Shown here: one piece after another, positions 1-12,195 of the stretch
Numbering within the stretch: position 1 is the first letter of the stretch
Layout of the letters: each line of letters begins with the position of its first letter
Assembly: GCA_022592435.1 (NCBI GenBank)
Contig: JABYQS010000019.1
Coordinates: forward strand, 124,001 to 188,000
Length of the DNA: 64,000 nt
Direction of reading: 5' to 3'
Origin: Cerioporus squamosus
Lineage: Eukaryota; Basidiomycota; Agaricomycetes; Polyporales; Polyporaceae
Program-made: the position numbers and the translations under genes
Notes under the pieces: generated by a model
Seen by the model: the letters and a program-made list of their open reading frames with translations, nothing else
The model's database searches: none
What the model was told of the DNA's origin: nothing

Positions 1-332
1 GCCGAAGATCCACAACAGGATGTTGATCCAGAAATCTACACGCCGGGAGGGGGTTCGTTAGCGCAAGCGCCGCGTAGATGGGATAATTCACGCGTAGCAC
101 CAACCAGCTGCGAGTCCGCGCTCTGCGGAGATCGTCGATCAGTGTGGTTAAATGAACCGTACGATGCCAAGCAAGCACTCACTGAAGAACACGGTAAGAG
201 GAGGGATGAACCTGGGGGGTGGATATGACGTCAGCACCGGGCACTGGAGCGACCAATCGAGTCGGGACTTCGAACTTACAGAGCGAGGAAGTAGAGGAAA
301 ACGTCGTGCGTCGGGGAGACGACCTTCGCCAT
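1..332 (-). CDS. PMP3: PMP3-type small hydrophobic plasma-membrane protein, 3' end outside window
   Basis: This is the 5' part of a UPF0057/PMP3 gene. The family are tiny two-span proteolipids of the plasma membrane that help hold membrane potential and salt tolerance. I joined four exons: 332-280, 211-183, 122-105 and 35 to the window edge, all with GT-AG borders and matching phases. The product starts MAKVVSPTHDVFLYF, runs through the family signature FIPPLTVFFKRGLAAD and continues into FWINILLWIFG, where the window ends. The first hydrophobic span is near residues 11-27 and the second near 35-45. Only the last part of the second span and the C-terminal tail should be missing. One exon is only 18 bp, so simple ORF calling misses the gene. 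A TATA box lies about 110 bp upstream. The identification is secure; the C-terminus cannot be seen. Confidence 0.92.
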
Positions 333-2350
333 GGTGCGCTGAGAGGCTAGAGCGGGTGCGGCGGGTATGTGGTACTACGGCGGCGGATGGAGTCGTGAAG
401 CGGTCGTGAGCGTAGCGGGCAGAGGAGCGTCAGGCTCGAACAATGTATATATAGCTGCGCGCTGCTCAGCATGCCGAGCTTCGCCGACGAAAGGAGTCAG
501 TAACTAGTAAGCAGGCATGCAGATACGGGCAGGCACACAGCATGCAATCTCGGAGGGAGCTCAGCGAGGATATGCCTACGTCATCGTTGCACCGTAAGTA
601 GTATGCTAACCCCCTTCGGCTCCGGAAACCCGAGCTACCACTGATAGGCCAGTCGCGAGCTTAGGCGTAGCTATAGGGATGACAACCTCACGCTGTCCGA
701 ATGAGCGAAGGTGAGCGATCTCAATTGGACGCAGTACTGGGACACGTAGACAGGAGAATGCCCACCAAGCGTTCTGATCAATCGCGCATGCTTCTGTGAA
801 GGGGTCCTTTTGCACAGCTGCTGATTCTTAACCCCACGATCGACGACGCAACAAGGCTGTGATGCATGACGGGGGAAGAATGAACGTGAGCTTCTCGATA
901 TCGTATCTGGCCCCGCCTCGTCGTATCGTATAAGAGGTCCATGTTATCTCCTCGAGCAATGCGTTCCTTCCTTTCGCCCACTTCGCCTTGACTGGCTGTC
1001 GGCCCAGGAGGGTCACAGTGTGCGTCCTTCGGCGGGGTACTGGTCCAGTATGCGCGCTGGCGACATCGATGCGGTATCGGAAGAAATGTGACGTCCTTGC
1101 GGGAGGCCCGGGGGCCTCCTAAGCTAGGGTCGGGCATGCCCCTGAGCATCGGTGAACCTCGCAAATGTCCTCTCATGGGAAGCGAGCGACCTCGCAGTGC
1201 CCCGTGAAGAGCTTGTGGAAGAGACTCGCTGAGAACACCGGGAGCTAGTAGTAGCAGTAGTGCGTGCGAGCGATGGGGACCGTGCGGCGGCGTGAATCAT
1301 CGATGGCTGTGGACATTCGTCACAACCGCACAAGACTCTCGTCTCGGCATCCGCCTTCCACTGGAGCTGCCAGGACCGCCTGCTTCGTGTACAGCAGCGA
1401 CAACTTCGAGCACACGCGGAACTCACTCACATTTGTTACCAGAGAGTCTAGACACGATCCAAGGTCGAGGCCAGCTGGAGGTGATGTCAGGATGAACGCG
1501 AGCAACGGGGTTGACCGTGGGACGGCCACGGCCACAGCGTAGTCACCTCCGTGAGCATTGCTGGCCACGACATTGCTCCCTCATCGTTCATGACCACTGG
1601 GGACCATGGTCGACCTCGTACGCGTTGTCTGCCCATGCGGGACTCGCAGCGGCGACCGTGAAGTGCTAGTTCCGGGTTCCTATAGGACTCACTTGTAGGC
1701 TCAAATCTTCACAACGTGCCCGAGGCTGAGATGACCGACGCTGGTCGCTATCCCCGACATGGTGCGTTCAAGCATCCTGTCCACACCATGTTTTCCCGTT
1801 CCTAACGCTGTCGTAGGTGGACGAGACCTTGATCGAGTGGCGTCGATCGGAGAGCGTCAGCGGGGTAACTTGCAGTCGTTCCATACACAGACGTACCATA
1901 TACGAGGACTCCCACTCAAGTACTCAACGTCGTATGCATGTCGGTGTCTGCTGGGATGTTGTTGGGTCCTTGCCATACCTGTATGTTTCGCGCCAGAGCG
2001 GCTGTACTTGTGGCGCCTAACACCATACCTTCGTCCTCCACGACCACAACGATGTGCTAGCGCAGATCAGTGCATTCCCGGGCCCCACCGCGCGCGACGA
2101 CGAAAACAAAGGAGGCAGAAGACGAACAAAAGCACTTGCGCCGACGTTGCCACATCGAGAGTCGGACTTTTTCGCCGGGGAATGCCGAGGGAGGTAAGCG
2201 GACGATTTTGACTCGGGAGCAGGTTGCGCTGCCATCCCACTCACTGCGTTCTATGTTGTCGACAGAAATCACTGCTTTCCTCACTGCCAAGCTCAAGCTC
2301 GCCGAACGCATCTTCAGGCCAGTCGCTCGCAGCCTCCTCCTCAGCCCCAC
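333..2350. other. Intergenic region between PMP3 and the 2351 gene
   Basis: The two flanking genes diverge, so this 2-kb stretch should hold both promoters. Apart from the PMP3 TATA box I see no coding exon. The short open frames here have no recognisable family motif and no coherent splice structure. A 17-base sequence at 516-532 recurs exactly inside the transposon-like element at 33.9 kb. Confidence 0.5.
441..455 (-). promoter_or_regulatory. PMP3: TATA box of the PMP3 gene
   Basis: On the minus strand the sequence reads GCTATATATACATTG, about 110 bp upstream of the PMP3 start codon. Distance and orientation fit a core promoter element. There is no direct evidence for the transcription start. 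Confidence 0.55.
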
Positions 2351-5134
2351 ATGAACAGACGCAAGAAGGGAGGGAACACCTCCATCCTCAAACCCTCTGC
2401 CCCACCCAAGCCTGCCCCGACTACCTCCACCACCCCCGCCACTGCCAGCGCGATGCCCCCCAGAGCGTCGCCCCCGCTTAAATCCGCAGCGCCCCCGCAG
2501 ACCGCGCCCCCGCCGCCCAGGGCCGCTCCCCAGCCAGCGAGAACAGCGGCCGCGTCCACACCGGCGCCAAGAGCGACTGCAGCGCCTCCGAAACCCCCCG
2601 TGCCCACCCCGGGTGGGATGAAGACCGCCGCTCCGCCAGCGAGGGCGGGGCCGTCGCAGAGAGGCGGGCCCGGCATGCTGACGCGCTCAGATCGGGTGCG
2701 TGTAACGTGGATGGACTTCGACGAGACGTGGGTCAAGCCGCACCAGGCGCAGGTCGCGGCGCAGCTTGAGACCATGCTCAGGGCGGCGGAGAAGAACAGC
2801 CGCGTGAAGGGCAAGGCCCTCGAGCAGAACAAGGACCGCATCGTCAACGGGATACGCCGCGAGTTCGCGATGGCCGCGCGGGCGGAGTGGGAGGCGCGCC
2901 TCGAGAAGGCGCATCTGCACGCGGAGGACTGGACGGACATGACGGAGGAGGAGATGTTCGCCGTCGAGCAGGTGCTCTCGTGCGAGGAGGAGGAGGAGGA
3001 CGTTGGTGCGTACGCCCTTGCCCAGCGCCAGTCGGGCGCCCCGACGCTGTCTGGGAAGACTGCCGTCGAGTCGTCTCCGCCGCTCCCATCGCAAACGATC
3101 AACGGTCGCAACACGCACGCGCCTCCTCCACCAGCTCCCCAGAAGACCCCTGCTCAAGCTCCTCAGCCGCAGTCGTCATCGTGGTTCGGATGGGTTCCAG
3201 CCGCGGTGAAGCCGTTCCAGACGACCGTGGCAGAGGTTCCCGAGGAACCGCAAGTGAGTGTCATCGCAACGAGGTACACTTGAGCAGCTGTCTAACCGTT
3301 CCATCCATAGCAGAAACCTGCATCTTCGAGGGGCACGAAGAAGAACGCCCCGATCATCGAAGAAATACGCGCGCCGACGAAGGCGACCCCTGCGCCACAA
3401 CCGCCTCCACCAGCGGCCTCGCAGTCAATGTCGCGCCCTGCTCAGCCTGCGGCCAAGATGCAGGACCCTACCGCTTCCCCCGCTGCTCCCTCGCACGGTT
3501 TCGTGACATATGCCGTCCCCATCTCCCTCCTGATGGTGCCGTTCGACGGCGCAGCGGCATCCGACGCGGACTTCCTCGGACTTGTGGACAACGCGTACGT
3601 GAACTCGCTCCGCCAGTTCCACAAGCAGGCGGCTGAGGCGGACGCGGTGCTTGCGCGGGAGCTGCGCAAGAACATCCCTGCGGACGAGCGCGAGTTCTGC
3701 ATACGGTCCCACATGGTGGCCATGGAGCAGCTCGCGCGCAGCATCCTCGAGCACCGGGACAGCGCGATTGCTGACCTCTTGCGCTCGCGCGGGTTCGGCG
3801 GCGGGAAGGGCAGTGGGGACACTACCTCGACCGCGAGGGTGGCTCCTGTACCAGCGCAGCCGCCAGGCGCGTTCCCCGACGATGGGATCCATGTCTCTGC
3901 GGTGTTCGATCCTGATCCCGAGCCGGAGCCCGAACGCGAGCCTGAGCCCGATGTGGACGAGGAGATCATCATCCCGCTCAAGGGCAAGGCGGCCAAGAAG
4001 AAGGGAAAGAAGGCTGCAGAGGTGAAGACGACAACTAACGGACGCTCGACCCCGACTCCCGCAACTGCCGCGCGTCCAGCTCCTCCCCCTGCCAAGGTTG
4101 CACCAGCACCGGAGAAGAAGGCAGCACCGGCCGCCTCTGCATGGAGCACGAAGGCCGCGACGACAGCTCGACCTGCCTCTCCTGCGCCCATCACCATCAA
4201 CACGAAGCTCGCCCCCAGTCCTGCAGTCAACGGGCGCAACACACCTGCGCCGTTGTCCCCGTGGGAGGCGGCGCAAGCAGGGAAGACTGGCAGCTCGGCC
4301 TCTGGCAAGGCTCCGGAGGCGAAGCCGCCGTCGCCGCCCAACGGCATGTGGGCACCCCCCATGGGGCGTTCCACGAGCAGGAACCCGTACGCGCCGACGC
4401 GGCCCTCCCGTCTCGCGCACGTGTCCGAGCCCGAGTCCCCAGAGCCGCCGTCCCCGCCTCCGACGCGCGACATGACCGGCCAGGACTACGTCGCGTGGTT
4501 CGCGGGGTCGTCGTCCGAGGACGAGCGAGACGCAGATGATGGGGGTCTGAGCGAGGACGAAGACCAGGATGATGACGAGGAGGAGGACAATGCCGGCGCG
4601 AGCTGGGCGGGAGGCATCCTCGGGGCTCTCGCCGGCAACTCGAAGTGGGCGATGTTCGGCGAAGGTGCGCAGCCGCCCCAGAGGCAGGCTGCACGCTCGG
4701 CTACCCCTGCACGCGGGCGTGCGGCGACTGCGACGCCTGTGCCTGTGCCTATTCCTGGGCAGGCTGCTGCTGGGCGGTATGGTTCGGACATGGGTGCAGG
4801 TGCGGGCGCAGAGTGGATGCGCTGGGGAGCACCGGGAGGTGGTGCTGGGCCATCGAGCTTCGGAGCTGGGCCTGCGAGCTTCGGGGCGGGCCCTGCGGGC
4901 TTTGGCACGGGTTTCCCCCAGGCTGTCGCGAGGGGCCGCCAGCAGTGGCAGAGCGAGGAGGAGGACGACTTGGGGAACATGCTTGAGCTGGCGTCGAGCG
5001 CGCTGAATCGGGGCGAGGGCGACGTCATGCAGGCGATGAACACCGTCACGTTCCTCGCGGCGCAGAAGGCGCGCGAGACGGTTGCGACGCCCGTTGGTGT
5101 GCGGGCGGGGACCCCGGGCGGGCGGCGGTGGTGA
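2351..5134 (+). CDS. Large low-complexity protein with acidic and Ala/Pro-rich segments, function unknown
   Basis: There are two exons, 2351-3253 and 3311-5134, with a 57-bp GT-AG intron in phase 0, giving 908 residues. I recognise no named domain. The N-terminus (1-110) is Pro/Ala-rich and basic. A helical, charged block at about 111-225 (TRSDRVRVTWMDFDETW onward) ends in an acidic run. A second ordered helical block spans about 365-465 (SLRQFHKQAAEADAVLAREL region). A Lys-rich nuclear-localisation-like patch (GKAAKKKGKK) is at about 526-535, and an acidic tract follows near 710-730. A short motif NGR(N/S)T occurs three times in the linkers, and three SFG/GFG units occur near the C-terminus. 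Many ORFs on the other strand here are GC-driven shadows. It may be a nuclear or scaffold protein, but that is a guess. The coding call is strong and the function is unknown. Confidence 0.85.
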
Positions 5135-5299
5135 GCGTTGAGCTCAAAATCGAGGACCGAGGACCAATTGTGAGTACTCGAACTCAAACTCGAGTACTGT
5201 GGTGTGGGGGTGGGGTTCGGAGGTTGCTGTGCGGCGACGGACGTTTTCGCGATGCTGGTGCTTTCTGTTCGTTTGCTTTGGCTGCTGTTGGCTGCTCTG

Positions 5300-5545
5300 G
5301 TAGATGCGCTTTCGAGTGTCTTTGCTGCTTCTTGCTTTCCATCTTTCTTTTTATTTCGTCTCTCTCGTCCTCTGTCTCTCCTCTCTCTCCTCACTGTATG
5401 TATCCATGTCCGTCTCTCTCTCTGTCCATCTCTTCTCTCTCCTAATCTCCCTCTTCTGTCTCTCCGCTTTCCTTCTCATTTCTTTCCGGCTACCCCGTGC
5501 TCTTGTCTCCTGTCTTCTCCCTTTCCTACTCTTACCCTCTTCCTA
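5300..5545 (+). other. Pyrimidine-rich tract downstream of the 2351 gene
   Basis: About 245 bp rich in TCTC and CTCT runs lies just after the stop codon of the upstream gene. It is probably 3' UTR or terminator-proximal sequence. The open frames across it encode only Leu/Ser/Phe low complexity and are not genes. Confidence 0.5.
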
Positions 5546-8500
5546 GTTTCTTATACCCGTAACGTTATGTATTTATACGCTCTTCCGCTTTCCTCCTCCT
5601 CCCCCATAGATGCGACCTCGCGACGCTGTACGGTACTCTGTAGGCTTACTGACGGACTGACTTGACTCTCTTGCTACCCCTGCTGTTCGCTCTCACGAAG
5701 TTCCGTGACGACCACGCTATACAAAATGTACATAGCCACGACTTTCTGTACGTAGCCGACGCACGATATCTATGACTTCCGTTTTGTTCTCCCTCCCTCT
5801 GATACTTTTGCTTCCGTGCTCTGTTGTTTGAACTTTGCGATTCGCGATCTCCAACCAACTACTACGCCTGCTATTCTGGGACTCGCACTCTGCTCCATCT
5901 CAACGCGCTGCGCCGTCGCGATCGTGATCGGGGACCATCCATCCGATCCGGCCTGCCTCCGGAGCAAGTTGCGACCTAGGTAGGTGGTTACTTTTGCCCG
6001 CCCCGATTCTACGATTACCTCCCGATCGCTGACGAACCATCATGCGAACAGGTCCTCCCTTGAAACAGATTTGTACATATGGCCTGGGCGGACATGAAGC
6101 CCACGAGCCCGAACAGATGCCCCCGGAACACGAAGAAGGGCGCAATTGCAAGGCATCTATCTCTTCCATAGGAAACGCATTCATTCGAACTGCTAAGTCC
6201 GATATTGCATCGCCCGGGAGGATGGACCGCTCAAGCTCAAGACTTCGCGAGCGTCATGCAAGTTGGGGCAATTCAAGTCGGGAGGTGGTGGTGACGCAGT
6301 CTCCTGTCGCCAAGTCTCACGCGCACGCGCACGTTCAGGAAGGGCGGCGTTTCGAAAGGTTTCGAACCTAACATGAAGCGTCGCATTCGGTCGGAATACA
6401 ATACTACGCAACCCCACAACTTCTCCTTCGCACCTCGATCCCAGTCGAGTCGCACGCCCATGCCGCGCAGCCCTTCGTGTGCACCCGCCTGGTTCGGCGG
6501 CGGCGGCGGCGCGAAGGCGTCAGTTAGGCTCTACGAAACGGCTTGGCCAACTGATGGCTTTGGCGCTGTGTGTGGCGGGAGTCATGCATGCATCAGACCA
6601 CAGACTGACAGCCAGGCTTTCGCGAGCTTTTGCTCGGTGGCTGAGGTTAATCCTATCAATGCTACGCATCGCCGGGCTGCCCGCAGTGTTTCGAGGCGCG
6701 TCCCGATTCTCGACAGTATCTGACGAAGCGTTGGCAGCTAGCTGGTCCAGCCGGGCTGCCCGACTTGCACAAGGCTTCCTTCCACAGGCGTCCAAGGACC
6801 AACAGAGCTCTGTGCGCCGCCGCCCATGGGCGCGTCGTATGCAAATTCAAGACGGCTGCCGCCCTTGATTTCAATGTCGACTTGGAACATCCTGGGACCT
6901 GGACTACATGCTGCATGCTGCCCGCGATCTATCGGGACGCCGACGCCTGGGGGTCTGACTCTGTCGCCCTCACTCACGTACGTCCATTGTCCCACGTTAA
7001 CGTTACGCTTGCGGAATATATCACCTCGTGGCCTCCGCTGGGGCACTAGGTAGCAGTACTGACGCCGTCATTTGCGCTCGCGATTCGAGAACACCCGCAA
7101 GGCAGTGTGGCTGCGGGAGCGCGCTGAGTCGCTCTATGTGGGATTGCAGTTACCTCGGTGGTTCAGAGCGTGCGGCGAATACATACGCAGACGAGGGCTT
7201 GGGTATCTCGCATTCGGCGCCGCCAGGACCCTGAGTCTTGCGCCCGACGATCGACGGTCCAGGCGAGACGTACGCTGAAGGCCGTCCAGCACCATGCAGC
7301 AGTTCATCTCTCGTGCGCCTCGAGGCATCTCGGGGAGAACTTGGGCGGGCGAGGGGCGTGCTTTAATACCCGTCCGGCTCGCGGATGCGCGGTCCTGCTG
7401 AGAGTGTTCTCTGCTACGGACAGATGCTTATCAATCCTCAATCGTCCCCACCGCAACGTAGCACCAGCAGCAAGAGGCCGTTACGAAAGCGGCAGCGACA
7501 AAGGGAGATGCGAAGTTTGGAACTGGACCCGATGCCGACGCTCACGGTTCGCAGTGGCGCGCGCATGCAGACGACCGGCATCCTGGTACATACATGCCCA
7601 CAATCTTAACCTTGGCTTACGCGGGGCCACGAGCGACAGAAGACACCTCACGTCCTCTCGCCTCGTGCACGGGAGAAGGTGCAACGCTGGGAGTCTAGAC
7701 GACGGACGAGCGGTGGAGATTGAAGAAGGCGCGTCGCCCTCTCCTTCGCCGCTGTACGTACGACACCCTTCCTGATGTGCAGCAGGCCACGGGGCTCGGG
7801 ATGTCAAGCTCAACGCTTGGGATCGCAGGATGTCGGCGACTCGGCGACGCTGCTGGGGGCTGCTGCGATGACGGGATGGTGGATGGTGGATGGTGGAATG
7901 CGCCGTGAGGGGTGTACATATGCCGTTGTTTTTCCTCGCTTACTTTCTGAATTTCCTCCAAATTTCCGGGGGGTTCGAAGCGCATGACAGGAAGATAACC
8001 TGATATAGCATGTCGTGAGCGCTGCGCGTGCGTGGCGTCGTGCGAAGGAAGATACGCAGAGTTTCGTCCCAAACCTCGAACGTCAACGACAGCCTCTTCA
8101 TCGCCGGCAAGTTCGTCGAAGCGGGACGTCGCTGAGCGGCCGCTGAGCGTTGTACGTTGAACGTTGAGCTAGGGCACTAAAAGCTGACAGGAGGACTCAA
8201 AGACCACGCAGGCATCGCGGACGCAGGGAGCACTGCGCATGCCGTATCTCATCTCGGGGAACCCGCTTTTCCAGTCTACATGAGCTTGCAGATACATGCC
8301 GAGCGGGCCTCGGCGGACTTACGGTGTGAGTTACTGCTTGGGACTCGAGAGTCGGGAGCTCACCACTGTTGTTGAATGTGCGAAGGACTCAGTGGGACGT
8401 CGGACGTGCAGTGGTATGATAGATCGCGGTCGCGTTCAGGCTGGGAAGCCTCCAGCACCATGTGCGAAATCAGCGGACCCAGTAGAGTTGGATTTGAGGT

Positions 8501-9634
8501 GCGATCCCACTTACGTCCGACCTCCATGGCCCATCATTCCCTTCCCATGACGCGTCCGGAACCGGCAGCAAGCCAGCGCGGGCCCGTACGTACGTGGAAA
8601 TACTATTGGACAAAAACAAAGATATGTATGTATTGCAGCTGCGTGCGTGCACCGTCGATGTCCAACTGAGAGCCTTGGGAACACCGGGTCTTACGTGAAG
8701 CGTCCGAAGTCGAATTTCGCTGCCCAAGTGATATCCATGCGATCGACGCTGGGCTCCTGCAGTACCGCCTCTGAGTCGCAAGCTTCGAAGACCCCGCCGG
8801 GATCGCGGGGCGGGCGTAGGGTGAACGCCGAGTATCGTGGGGATGGGGGGATAGAAGTCAGAACATGGACGCGTCGAGTTCTCGAGACGGAAGCCCACCC
8901 ATCGGCCATGTCGCGCCAACGCTTCGGGTGCTCGGGTTTAGAGCGGCATCATCCGGCGGGGTGTCGATGTCGATGTGCGGGAGACGGGGGGATGGGAAGA
9001 TTAGAAATTGTGGACGGCGGACGGCGAGGTGACCGCGCTGGAGTGGAGTCGGGGATGACAGGATATTGCAATCTACATAGGCAGGCGGAGTTGACAGTGT
9101 GGACGTATCGGTGGCCGGGTGATCACATATCGAACGACTTGCGATGGATGAGTGCGTGGGCTCGTGAGCGAGGGTGTGTTGACAATTTGAGGGTGCGCGG
9201 GCTGTCCAGTAGTCCAAACTGGATCACCACTCCGACGACATGTTTTGGACCGTTCGGACCAAACCCGAGGGCGGTCTGAATGCGGCAACATTGAAATTCG
9301 AGTTCATTTCCGCGGGACACCAGGACATGGAAGTGTGGTCGTTGATTCTGATCATGATACGGGGAGAGAACAGGAGAGAACATACGCTTGGACGACACCG
9401 GTAGGAGATGCTCCCGCGGGTTTAGATACGAATACGCGAGCATCGTGCGGCAGTCGTATCGTTCTTGACTTGAGGTTCGTCATGCGCATGCGATGCAGAA
9501 GCGCGCCTGGGAGTCTCGAGACATTGACAGATGTTGACCGTCCTTGTTCTCCGCAGGAGATGAAGCCCATCGCCGCGGGAAGCGAGATCATGACAGAATG
9601 CATGTTAGCGCGGACACTGTTGATCCAACGACTT

Positions 9635-9925
9635 ACGAGAGAGATGAACGCCGATTGACACTCGCGCGGAAAGCACCACATTGTAGGACTTGAGTAGCAT
9701 GATGCCCTTCGACGCCAGATCCAGGTGATACGTTGAGGGCGCGAATAATCCTGTCCAGACTTGCTCCGATAAGTCCATTCTTGACGGAAGCTGCGGACAG
9801 AACATCGCGGTGCCAGGACGGTACTTCAATAATCCAAGGTTCAAAAGTTTGTTCCGTGGTATGTATGAGAAAGCAGGGAACAAGATGTCAATTGACGTTG
9901 GTGGCTTGAATACTGTGAGCAGTGC
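9635..9925 (-). pseudogene. Possible relic of a glutaminase A-like (DUF4965/DUF1793) gene
   Basis: One minus-strand frame reads TSIDILFPAFSYI, then a stretch with TGLFAPSTYHLDLASKGIM, and ends at a good donor (GTAAGT). Both segments recall conserved blocks of fungal glutaminase A proteins, namely the VNxxDVIxPxxP and TNLALKGI regions. In intact proteins these blocks lie about twice as far apart, the upstream N-V-N is in a different frame, and nothing recognisable follows. If the relation is real, this is a deleted and frame-broken remnant. Chance resemblance is a serious alternative. Confidence 0.2.
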
Positions 9926-11570
9926 GTATTGCGTATTCGCTGATAGGACGGATTGACGAGCTCATCTCATATTGCGTCGGACACAGCGCCGCTGTGGGGC
10001 CAGGATGGTCCGAGTCCAGGTGTTAGCGAGAGTTGAGGATACTAGACGGTGTCTTCCTAGAAAACAGAAGACGGAAGACAGAAGACCAGCTAGATATGCG
10101 GAGGCGGCGGTAGACGAGTTCGCCAAGAGGAAGACGGTGTACAACCCGAACTAGTGACTCGTGTATCTATGTTGTGGGCCATATGAGTGAAGGTCGGAGA
10201 AGTGGAGGTCAAGAAAAGGGACGGGCCGAGACACCGCTGCGCTCAATCATAATCGACGGCGATCGAGCTGGCAGCTGCGCCGCTCTCCGAGAGCCCAGCG
10301 GAGAGGTGACGTCGTCCAAAGCTTCCCGTTCGCAAGTGACAGAAGCACGCCCTCTCCAGCACGCACGGACCCGGCGGACCAGGGTTGTTCCAGGATGAAT
10401 GCGTACTGTGACTGACAGCGTTTCGGCGAGACGTATGTATGCCTGTCGTGTCTGCCGACCGCGTTCGATTCCTACGTCGGCCGGGCAAAACCCACGCATA
10501 CATGTCTGCCACGGTATTCCCCAAGGAAGCTGCATCCGTCACTGTCGGCGGAGCCGGACAGCGTCGACTGTCAGCTCCAGGTCAATGCCGGTGATTGGCA
10601 GGGGACGCACCGGGAGCAGTCTATTGATTGCGTCGATGCTATCGACGCACTACGTCCGTGGGCAATCACGCAGTGTGTGCATGGGCATCGAACTTCAACA
10701 TATGGAGACGAAGAGGACGGCAGGGGCGATCGAGGGCGCGCCGATGGCGGAGGCCTGCGTGCAGCGAGCAGCCGGACGCGCTGCAGGCTTTGGTAACCGG
10801 AGGACAGGATGAACGATGCTCGGAACAGCAGCGGCCGTGCTGTATGATGCCCGCCGCCGCCCCCGCCGTCGAAAGTGGCTCGTCATCGTGCACGATCCGC
10901 ACACGAGCCGGGCGGCGTGCGTTGGGGTCTGCACGGCCGGGAGCACGATCGCCGACAAGGACGGCCAAGCTCGCGCGCACGCCAGGCTGCTCGCTCCCGC
11001 AGCCTCGTGGCCGCCGACGCCGACGCCGTCGTGGGTTCCCAGACGCGTGACGTCAGCGCCTTCCACGGGGGGCAGGGCGCGCGCCGAATCGGGCTGGGGA
11101 AGCGCACCGGGATCCGCGCCCGGGGACGTGGGCTTCGCGCAGAAGGGCCGCACGCACCCCCAGGCACGGACACGCAAGAGAGAAGCGGAGGGCGCGATCG
11201 GGGCTCGGGGGCGAGCAGGAAGCTGCAGATGAGTGCAGATGGCATGCGGGCTGCAGCACGCTCCCGCCCCTCGCTCGCTTGCGGTCGCCGCCGGAGGATG
11301 GCAGTGAGGGAGGAAGGGCCCGGGCACGCCGAGCGCGGGTGCGAGAGCCTGAAGAAGCAGCGTGCGCACGTCATCCGGGCAAATCGTCGGGCTCGCGGGG
11401 CTGTCGCTCGGGTGTGCCTGCGCTTCTCGCGCTACGAGGGACGAGCAGTCCAGGGCACCCGCGGCCCTAGTAGAAGGCGAGTGAGTGGGAGAAGACGACA
11501 GGCAGCGAGCGTGCACTCACACGTCGCTGGCTAATCGATGATGGCCCCCTGGCAAGAGGGGCAGCGACAG

Positions 11571-12195
11571 CATTGCAAGGTTAGCATTCGCGAGTCGCGG
11601 CTCCGACGATTGCTCCCAGCGGCGTAGGTTCTGGGGCCAAGGGGCGGGGAGTCGAGTACTAGTGCTGAGTACATTGGGAAGACCGGATTGCGACCGCACT
11701 GCTGGAAGAAAGGCGGACGCAGCTGGGACATCGCAATGGTGATTGCACCCAGCTGCAACCCCCCGAGTCGCCAAGGCAAGAAGGACGTCAGTCAGCTTTC
11801 GAACGTCCGCCACCCCGAGAAGACATACATAGGCACGCACCCCAAGATAGCACCTGATTGCTCATTCATTGCAAGGTTCAGATGCACTCGTCGCGGCTCC
11901 GGAGAATGCGAATGCTCCCAGCTGCGTAGGTTGCGGGGCTAGGGGAGAGTACTGTCAACGCGCGTCCGGGCGACCGCGTATGTCGTGCTCCCTGCGAAGA
12001 GGCCAGACCGCGTCGCTCCACGACAGAGGGAGGGGTGCGTACGCAGGAACCATAACATGTCGATGGCGACTGCACCCAGCTGCCCCGGCACCCCTCCGCG
12101 TCGCTGCCGCCAAGGCAAGGTGTCGCGTCCATGTCAGCATTCGATGAATGTGCACGGCTCGGACGAAACATAGGCACGTACCCAAGATAGACACC
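11571..12195. repeat. Diverged tandem duplication, two copies of about 284 and 329 bp
   Basis: Copy 1 (11571-11854) and copy 2 (11867-12195) begin with the same CATTGCAAGGTT, share GTCGCGGCTCCG and GCTCCCAGC(G/T)GCGTAGG, and near the end share CGCCAAGGCAAG and then ATAGGCACG(C/T)ACCC and CAAGATAG. The middles differ by substitutions and indels. Each copy carries short complementary segments around CCAGCTGCG, so each could fold back. I see no coding pattern conserved between the copies. The origin is unknown: it may be a local duplication or part of an old element. Confidence 0.75.

Larger units (their letters stand above)
5135..11570. other. Gene-poor region, first part
   Basis: I could not support any gene in this stretch. 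All open frames are short, overlap on both strands, are rich in Arg and Cys as expected from random GC-rich DNA, and cannot be joined by phase-consistent introns into a known family. The only segment with a protein-like look is on the minus strand at about 9635-9925 (see the separate low-confidence entry). Antisense pairs of long frames at 10.7-11.5 kb are judged to be GC artefacts. Non-coding RNA genes cannot be ruled out. Confidence 0.5.

Noticed and set aside
10600..11540. Long overlapping frames on both strands (up to about 270 codons).
   Set aside because: They overlap each other antisense, are Ala/Arg/Pro-rich as expected from GC-rich DNA, and show no motif or splice logic.
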